From Siphonodentalium dalli (taxonomy: Eukaryota; Mollusca; Scaphopoda; Gadilida; Siphonodentaliidae), in NCBI GenBank assembly GCA_032622095.1, contig CP136063.1, positions 27,468,987 through 27,532,986 of the forward strand: a DNA stretch of 64,000 nucleotides, given 5' to 3'. Positions 55,650-64,000 of this stretch are shown piece after piece (within the stretch, counting starts at the first letter, position 1; each line of letters starts with the position of its first letter). The position numbers were made by a program, and so were the translations under genes. Below the pieces are notes generated by a model. The model saw only the letters and a list, made by a program, of their open reading frames with translations, did no database searches and was not told the DNA's origin.

Positions 55650-57777
55650 GAATTCGTCACGAAGGGCAGTGATTATCTGGTCTGGAGACCATAATTAAAC
55701 ATCGATATTTAACTTAGAGTTCTCATGACGGGCACTGATTATCTGTTCTGGAGACCATAACTAAACATCGATATTTAACCTGGAGTTCTCATGACGGGCA
55801 CTGATTATCTGGTCTGGAAACCATAATTAAACATCGATATTTCACCTGGAGTTATTCATAACGGGCAATGATTATCTGTTCTGGAGACCATAATTAAACA
55901 TCGATATTTAACCTTGAGTTACTCAAAACGGGCAATGATTACCTGTTCTGGAGACCGAAATTAAATATCGATAATTAACCTGGAGTTATTCATGGCGGGC
56001 ACTGACTATCTGTTCAGGAGACCATAATTAAACATCGATATTTAACCTGCAGTTATTCATAACGGGCTATGATTATCTGTTCTGGGGACCATAATTAAAG
56101 ATCGATATTTAACCTTGAGTTATTCGAAAACGGGCAATGATTACCTGTTCTGGAGACGATAATTAAACATCGATATTTATCCTGGAGTTATTCATAACGG
56201 GCAATGATTATCTGTTCTGGAGACCGTGATTAAAGATCGATATTTAACCTGGAGTTCTCATTACGGACACTTATTATCTGTTCTGGAGACCATAATTAAA
56301 CATTGATATTTAACCTGTAGTTCTCATGACGGGCACTGATTATCTGGTCTGGAAACCATAATTAAACATCGATATTTAACCTGGAGTTATTCATAACGGG
56401 CAATGATTATCTGTTCTGGAGACCATAATTAAACATCGATATTTAACCTGGAGTTATTCAAAACGGGCAATGATTACCTGTTCTGGAGACCGAAATTAAA
56501 TATCGACAATTAACCTAGAGTTCTTCATGACGGGCAACGATTATCTGTTCTGGAGACCATAATTAAACATCGATATTTAACCTGGAGTTCTCATGACGGG
56601 CACAGATTATCTGTTCTGGAGACCATAATTAAACATCGATATTTAACCTGGAGTTCTCATGTTGTCCAATAAGAATCTGTTCTGGAGACGATAATTAAAC
56701 ATCGATATTTAACCTGGAGTTCTCATGGCGGGCAATGATTATCTGTTCTGGAGACCATAATTAAACATCGATATATAACCTGGAGTTCTCATGACGGGCA
56801 ATGAGTATTTGTTCTGGAGACGATAATTAAACATCGATATTTAACCTGGAGTTCTCATGACGGGCAGTGATTATCTGTTCTGGGGACGATAATTAAAGAT
56901 CGATATTTAACCTTGAGTTATTCATGACGAGCACTGATTATCTGTGCTGGAGACCATAATTAAACATCGATATTTAACCAGGAGTTCTCACGACGGGCAA
57001 TGATTACCTGTTCTGGAGACCATAATCAAACATCGATATTTAACCTGGAGTTCTCATGGCGGGCAATGATTATCTGTTCTGGAGACCGTAATTAAACATC
57101 GATATTTAACCTTGAGTTATTCGTGACGAGCGCTTATTATCTGTTCTGGAGACCACAATTAAACAACGATATTTAACCTGGAGTTCTCATGACGGGCACT
57201 GATTATCTGTTCTGTGACCGTAATTAAACATCGATATTTAACCTGGAGTTCTCATGATGGCCAATAAGAATCTGTTCTGGAGACCGTAATTAAAGATCGA
57301 TATTTAACCTGGAGTTCTCATGACGGGCAATGATTATCTGTTCTGGAGACCGTAATTAAAGATCGATATTTAACCTGGAGTTATTCATGACGAGCAATGA
57401 TTATCTGTTCTGGAGACCATAATTAAACATCGATATTTAACCTGGTGTTCTCATGACGGGCAATCAGGATCTGTTCGGGAGACCATAATTAAACATTGAT
57501 ATTTAACCTGTAGTTCTCATGACGGGCACTGATTATCTGGTCTGGAAACCATAATTAAACATCGTCATTTAACCTGGAGTTATTCATAACGGGCAATGAT
57601 TATCTGTTCTGGAGACCATAATTAAAGATCGATATTATACCTTGAGTTATTCATAACGGGCAATGATTATCTGTTCTGGGGACCGTAATTAAATATCGAT
57701 ATTTAACCTGGAGTTATTCATGACGGGCACTGATTATCTGTTCAGGAGACCATAATTAAACATCGATATATCACCTG
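55650..57777 (+). repeat. Domain IV HOR, gamma type, 2,128 bp
   Basis: This is the only unit type in the right part that carries the GTTGTCCAATAAGAATCTG class (about 56,660), ATATATAACC monomers, CACGACGGGCAATGATTACC and TTCGTGACGAGCGCTTATT. It matches 61,441-63,567 (2,127 bp) monomer for monomer. A small private deletion is TTCTGTGACCG near 57,210, where the partner has TTCTGGAGACCG. Confidence 0.82.
56180..56198 (+). other. Conversion-like linker patch in a gamma unit
   Basis: In the first gamma unit the linker reads TCCTGGAGTTATTCATAAC (67-bp type). The partner at 61,970-61,987 reads ACCTGGAGTTCTCATGAC (66-bp type). Several linked differences occur in about 20 bp inside otherwise near-identical flanks. 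This patch accounts for the change of offset from 5,791 to 5,790. It is best read as short-tract gene conversion from another monomer class. Confidence 0.65.
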
Positions 57778-60700
57778 GAATTCGTCACGAAGGGCAGTGA
57801 TTATCTGGTCTGGAGACCATAATTAAACATCGATATTTAACTTGGAGTTCTCATGACGGGCACTGATTATCTGTTCTGGAGACCATAACTAAATATCGAT
57901 ATTTAACCTGGAGTTCTCATTACGGACACTGATTATCTGTTCTGGATACCATAATTAAACATTGATATTTAACCTGTAGTTCTCATGACGGGCACTGATT
58001 ATCTGGTCTGGAAACCATAATTAAATATCGATATTTAACCTGGAGTTATTCATAACGGGTAATGATTATCTGTTCTGGAGACCATAATTAAACATCGATA
58101 TTTAACCTTGAGTTACTCAAAACGGGCAATGATTACCTGTTCTGGAGACCGAAATTAAATATCGATAATTAACCTGGAGTTATTCATGGCGGGCACTGAC
58201 TATCTGTTCAGGAGACCATAATTAAACATCGATATTTAACCTGCAGTTATTCATAACGGGCAAGGATTATCTGTTCTGTGGACCATAATTAAAGATCGAT
58301 ATTTAACCTTGAGTTATTCGAAAACGGGCAATGATTACCTGTTCTGTAGACTATAATTAAACATCGATATTTAACCTGGAGTTCTCATGACGGGCAATGA
58401 TTATCTGTTCTGGAGACCGTGATTAAAGATCGATATTTAACCTGGAGTTATTCTTGACGACCACTGATTATCTGTTATGGAGACCACAAATAAACATCGA
58501 TATTTAACCTGTAGTTATTCATGACGAGAACTGATTATCTGTTCTGGAGACCATAATTAAACATCGATATTTAAGCTGGAGTTCTTCATGACGGCATTGA
58601 TTATCTGCTCTAGAGACCACAATTAAACATCGATATTTAACCTTGAGTTATTCATGACGGGCACTGATTATTTGTTGTGGAGACAATAATTAAACATCGA
58701 TATTTAACCTTGAGTTATTTATGACGGGAACTGATTATCTGTTCTGGAGACCATAATTAAACATCGATATTTAACCTGGAGTTCTCATGACGGGCAATAA
58801 GTATCTGTTCTGGATACCACAATTAAACATCGATATTTAACCTGGAGTTCTCATTACGGACACTGATTATCTGTTGTGGAGACCATAATTAAACATCGAT
58901 ATTTAACCTGGAGTTCTCATGACGGGCAATGAGTATCTGTTCTGGATACCACAATTAAACATCGATATTTAACCTGGAGTTGTGCATGACGGGCAATGAT
59001 TATCTGTTCTGGAGACCATAACTAAAGATCGACATTTAACCTTGAGTTATTCACAATGGGCAATGATTGTCTGTTCTGGAGACCATAATTAAACATCGAT
59101 ATTTAACCTGGAGTTCTCATGATGGCCAATAAGAATCTGTTCTGGAGACCGTAATTAAAGATCGATATTTAACCTGGAGTTCTCATGACGGGCAATGATT
59201 ATCTGTTCTGGAGACCGTAATTAAAGATCGATATTTAACCTGGAGTTCTCATGACGGGCAATCAGGATCTGTTCTGGAGACCATAATTAAACATTGATAT
59301 TTAACCTGTAGTTCTCATGACGGGCACTGATTAACTGGTCTGGAAACCATAATTAAACATCGACATTTAACCTGGAGTTATTCATAACGGGCAATGATTA
59401 TCTGTTCTGGAGACCATAATTAAAGATCGATATTATAACTTGAGTTATTCATAACGGGCAATGATTATCTGTTCTGGGGACCGTGATTAAATATCGATAT
59501 TTAACCTGGAGTTATTAATGACGGGCACTGATTATCTGTTCAGGAGACCATAATAAAACATCGATATTTCACCTGGAATTCGTCACGAAGGGCAGTGATT
59601 ATCTGGTCTGGAGACCATAATTAAACATCGATATTTAACTTGGAGTTCTCATGACGGGCACTGATTATCTGTTCTGGAGACCATAACTAAACATCGATAT
59701 GTAACCTGGAGTTCTCATGACGGGCACTGATTATCTGGTCTGGAAACCATAATTAAACATCGATATTTAATCTGGAGTTATTCATAACGGGCAATGATTA
59801 TCTGTTCTGGAGACCATAATTAAACATCGATATTTAACCTGCAGTTATTCATAACGGGCAATGATTATCTGTTCTGGGGACCATAATTAAAGATCGATAT
59901 TTAACCTTGAGTTATTCGAAAACGGGCAATGATTACCTGTTCTGGAGACGATAATTAAACATCGATATTTAACCTGGAGTTCTCATGACGGGCAATGATT
60001 ATCTGTTCTGGAGACCGTGATTACAGATCGATATTTAACCTGGAGTTCTCATTACGGACACTGATTATCTGTTCTGGAGACCATAATTAAACATTGATAT
60101 TTAACCTGTAGTTCTCATGACGGGCACTGATTATCTGGTCTGGAAACCATAATTAAACATCGATATTTAACCTGGAGTTATTCATAACGGGCAATGATTA
60201 TCTGTTCTGGAGACCATAATTAAACATCGATATTTAACCTTGAGTTATTCAAAACGGGCAATGATTATCTGTTCTGGAGACCGAAATTAAATATCGACAA
60301 TTAACCTAGAGTTCTTCATGACGGGCAACGATTATCTGTTCTGGAGACCATAATTAAACATCGATATTTAACCTGGAGTTCTAATGACGGGCAATGATTA
60401 TCTGTTCTGGAGACCGTGATTAAAGATCGATATTTAACCTGGAGTTATTCTCGACGACCACTGATTATCTGTTCTGGAGACCACAAATAAACATCGATAT
60501 TTAACCTGTAGTTATTCATGACGAGAACTGATTATCTGTTCTGGAGACAATAATTAAACATCGATATTTAAGCTGGAGTTCTTCATGACGGCAATGATTA
60601 TCTGCTCTAGAGACCACAATTAAACATCGTTATTTAACCTTGAGTTATTCATGACGGGCACTGATTATTTGTTGTGGAGACAATAATTAAACATCGATAT

Positions 60701-63567
60701 TTAACCTTGAGTTATTCATGACGGGAACTGATTATCTGTTCTGGAGACCATAATTAAACATCGATATTTAACCTGGAGTTCTCATGACGGGCAATGAGTA
60801 TCTGATCTGGATACCACAATTAAACATCGATATTTAACCTGGAGTTGTGCATGACGGGCAATGATTATCTGTTCTGGAGACCATAATTAAAGATCGACAT
60901 TTAACCTTGAGTTATTCATAATGGGCAATGATTGTCTGTTCTGGAGACCATAATTAAACATCGATATTTAACCTGGAGTTCTCATGATGGCCAATAAGAA
61001 TCTGTTCTGGAGACCGTAATTAAATATCGATATTTAACCTGGAGTTCTCATGACGGGCAATGATTATCTGTTCTGGAGACCGTAATTAAAGATCGATATT
61101 TAACCTGGAGTTCTCATGACGGGCAATCAGGATCTGTTCTGGAGACCATAATTAAACATTGATATTTAACCTGTAGTTCTCATGACGGGCACTGATTAGC
61201 TGGTCTGGAAACCATAATTAAACACCGACATTTAACCTGGAGTTATTCATAACGGGCAATGATTATCTGTTCTGGAGACCATAATTAAAGATCGATATTA
61301 TACCTTGAGTTATTCATAACGGGCAATGATTATCTGTTCTGGGGACCGTGATTAAATATCGATATTTAACCTGGAGTTATTCATGACGGGCACTGACTAT
61401 CTGTTCAGGAGACCATAATAAAACATCGATATTTCACCTGGAATTCGTCACGAAGGGCAGTGATTATCTGGTCTGGAGACCATAATTAAACATCGATATT
61501 TAACTTAGAGTTCTCATGACGGGCACTGATTATCTGTTCTGGAGACCATAACTAAACATCGATATTTAACCTGGAGTTCTCATGACGGGCACTGATTATC
61601 TGGTCTGGAAACCATAATTAAACATCGATATTTCACCTGGAGTTATTCATAACGGGCAATGATTATCTGTTCTGAGACCATAATTAAACATCGATATTTA
61701 ACCTTGAGTTACTCAAAACGGGCAATGATTACCTGTTCTGGAGACCGAAATTAAATATCGATAATTAACCTGGAGTTATTCATGGCGGGCACTGACTATC
61801 TGTTCAGGAGACCATAATTAAACATCGATATTTAACCTGCAGTTATTCATAACGGGCTATGATTATCTGTTCTGGGGACCATAATTAAAGATCGATATTT
61901 AACCTTGAGTTATTCGAAAACGGGCAATGATTACCTGTTCTGGAGACGATAATTAAACATCGATATTTAACCTGGAGTTCTCATGACGGGCAATGATTAT
62001 CTGTTCTGGAGACGGTGATTAAAGATCGATATTTAACCTGGAGTTCTCATTACGGACACTTATTATCTGTTCTGGAGACCATAATTAAACATTGATATTT
62101 AACCTGTAGTTCTCATGACGGGCACTGATTATCTGGTCTGGAAACCATAATTAAACCTCGATATTTAACCTGGAGTTATTCATAACGGGCAATGATTATC
62201 TGTTCTGGAGACCATAATTAAACATCGATATTTAACCTGGAGTTATTCAAAACGGGCAATGATTACCTGTTCTGGAGACCGAAATTAAATATCGACAATT
62301 AACCTAGAGTTCTTCATGACGGGCAACGATTATCTGTTCTGGAGACCATAATTAAACATCGATATTTAACCTGGAGTTCTCATGACGGGCACAGATTATC
62401 TGTTCTGGAGACCATAATTAAACATCGATATTTAACCTGGAGTTCTCATGATGTCCAATAAGAATCTGTTCTGGAGACGATAATTAAACATCGATATTTA
62501 ACCTGGAGTTCTCATGGCGGGCAATGATTATCTGTTCTGGAGACCATAATTAAACATCGATATATAACCTGGAGTTCTCATGACGGGCAATGAGTATTTG
62601 TTCTGGAGACGATAATTAAACATCGATATTTAATCTGGAGTTCTCATGACGGGCAGTGATTATCTGTTCTGGGGACGATAATTAAAGATCGATATTTAAC
62701 CTTGAGTTATTCATGACGAGCACTGATTATCTGTGCTGGAGACCATAATTAAACATCGATATTTAACCAGGAGTTCTCACGACGGGCAATGATTACCTGT
62801 TCTGGAGACCATAATCAAACATCGATATTTAACCTGGTGTTCTCATGGCGGGCAATGATTATCTGTTCTGGAGACCGTAATTAAACATCGATATTTAACC
62901 TTGAGTTATTCGTGACGAGCGCTTATTATCTGTTCTGGAGACCATAATTAAACAACGATATTTAACCTGGAGTTCTCATGACGGGCACTGATTATCTGTT
63001 CTGGAGACCGTAATTAAACATCGATATTTAACCTGGAGTTCTCATGATGGCCAATAAGAATCTGTTCTGGAGACCGTAATTAAAGATCGATATTTAACCT
63101 GGAGTTCTCATGACGGGCAATGATTATCTGTTCTGGAGACCGTAATTAAAGATCGATATTTAACCTGGAGTTATTCATGACGAGCAATGATTATCTGTTC
63201 TGGAGACCATAATTAAACATCGATATTTAACCTGGTGTTCTCATGACGGGCAATCAGGATCTGTTCGGGAGACCATAATTAAACATTGATATTTAACCTG
63301 TAGTTCTCATGACGGGCACTGATTATCTGGTCTGGAAACCATAATTAAACATCGACATTTAACCTGGAGTTATTCATAACGGGCAATGATTATCTGTTCT
63401 GGAGACCATAATTAAAGATCGATATTATACCTTGAGTTATTCATAACGGGCAATGATTATCTGTTCTGGGGACCGTAATTAAATATCGATATTTAACCTG
63501 GAGTTATTCATGACGGGCACTGATTATCTGTTCAGGAGACCATAATTAAACATCGATATATCACCTG
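57778..63567 (+). repeat. Domain IV super-unit alpha-beta-gamma, copy 2 (5,790 bp)
   Basis: This is the second super-unit. Its members are alpha 57,778-59,575, beta 59,576-61,440 and gamma 61,441-63,567. Private changes include TTCTGAGACC (2-bp loss) near 61,671 and TTATTCTCGACGACC near 60,446. The unit is about 87 monomers. Confidence 0.83.
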
Positions 63568-64000
63568 GAATTCGTCACGAAGTGCAGTGATTATCTGGTC
63601 TGGAAACCATAATTAAACATCGATATTTAACTTGGAGTTCTCATGACGGGCACTGATTATCTGTTCTGGAGACCATAACTAAATATCGATATTTAACCTG
63701 GAGTTCTTATTACGGACACTGATTATCTGTTCTGGATACCATAATTAAACATTGATATTTAACCTGTAGTTCTCATGACGGGCACTGATTATCTGGTCTG
63801 GAAACCATAATTAAACATCGATATTTAACCTGGAGTTATTCATAACGGGTAATGATTATCTGTTCTGGAGACCATAATTAAACATCGATATTTAACCTTG
63901 AGTTACTCAAAACGGGCAATGATTACCTGTTCTGGAGACCGAAATTAAATATCGATAATTAACCTGGAGTTATTCATGGCGGGCACTGACTATCTGTTCA
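63568..64000 (+). repeat. Start of a third alpha-beta-gamma super-unit, cut by window end
   Basis: After the marker (here GAATTCGTCACGAAGTGCAG, one base changed) the sequence follows 57,778-58,210 at +5,790 up to the last base of the window (TATTCATGGCGGGCACTGACTATCTGTTCA at both ends, quoted here as TATTCATGGC and GACTATCTGTTCA). A third copy therefore begins and continues outside the window. Confidence 0.82.

Larger units (their letters stand above)
52252..57777 (+). repeat. Domain IV super-unit alpha-beta-gamma, copy 1 (5,526 bp)
   Basis: Three HOR types follow each other as 1,600, 1,798 and 2,128 bp. The same order follows at 57,778 as 1,798, 1,865 and 2,127 bp. The 264-bp total difference is four monomers, so the super-unit is itself a tandem repeat whose copies differ by in-register monomer gains or losses. 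Confidence 0.83.
1..64000. repeat. Satellite DNA array, 66/67-bp monomer, fills the window
   Basis: Every stretch of the window is a copy of one 66-67 bp monomer. Recurring landmarks, in order, are ATGACGGGCA, GATTATCTGTTCTGGAGACC, ATAATTAAACATCGAT, ATTTAACCTGGAG, and a linker of TTATTC (67 bp) or TTCTC (66 bp) before the next ATGACG. The consensus is about 37% GC with two CpGs. Stops occur in every frame: TAA after GGAGACCA, TGA in ATGACG and TGA in CACTGA on the plus strand; TAA three times on the minus strand. I found no coding region, tRNA, rRNA or transposon anywhere, so all gene-free stretches are accounted for by this array. It is most likely heterochromatic satellite of a eukaryote. 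A centromeric role is possible but not shown by the sequence. Both window edges lie inside the array. Confidence 0.98.

Overview
The whole window, edge to edge, is one tandem satellite array. The monomer is 66-67 bp, so about 960 copies fit (window length divided by monomer length, not counted one by one). I found no protein gene, RNA gene, transposon or unique-sequence island. The consensus monomer carries stop codons in all six frames, so no long ORF is expected. GC is about 37% in the consensus. This is typical of eukaryotic centromeric, pericentromeric or other heterochromatic satellite DNA. I do not recognise the family and cannot name the organism. Both edges fall inside the array, so it continues beyond the window. 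All alignments were made by eye from anchor motifs, so unit edges are approximate (usually within one monomer) unless a breakpoint is stated.

Monomers differ by diagnostic substitutions and recur in fixed orders, giving nested higher-order repeats (HORs). Four homogenisation domains can be read. Domain I (about 1-25,272) holds a 12,520-bp tandem duplication, identical at every site I compared. Each copy contains two ~4.5-4.9 kb sub-units plus a 2.7-kb tail. Domain II (about 25,273-35,230) is the most diverged. It has a loose ~3.1-kb HOR in three eroded copies, and the only inverted monomer I found. Domain III (about 35,230-45,637) has a 736-bp 11-monomer HOR nested in a 4,884-bp HOR present twice. 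Domain IV (about 45,638-64,000) has ~1.6-2.1 kb HORs of three types (called alpha, beta and gamma here) arranged as a ~5.8-kb super-unit that is present twice and runs off the right end.

The domains share diagnostic monomers. Examples are the 74-bp insertion monomer in I and II, and the 'gtccaataagaatctg' monomers in I, III and IV. They therefore descend from one older array that was locally re-amplified. Most length differences between HOR copies are whole numbers of monomers, as in-register unequal exchange would give. Two places break this rule. One is the 12,520-bp junction at 12,753-12,756, which is out of register with 4-bp microhomology. The other is a complex inverted insertion at 29,071-29,170. 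Each monomer also contains a near-perfect 18-bp palindrome centred on ATCGAT. These are the points most worth a second look; an assembly artefact must be excluded for the first.
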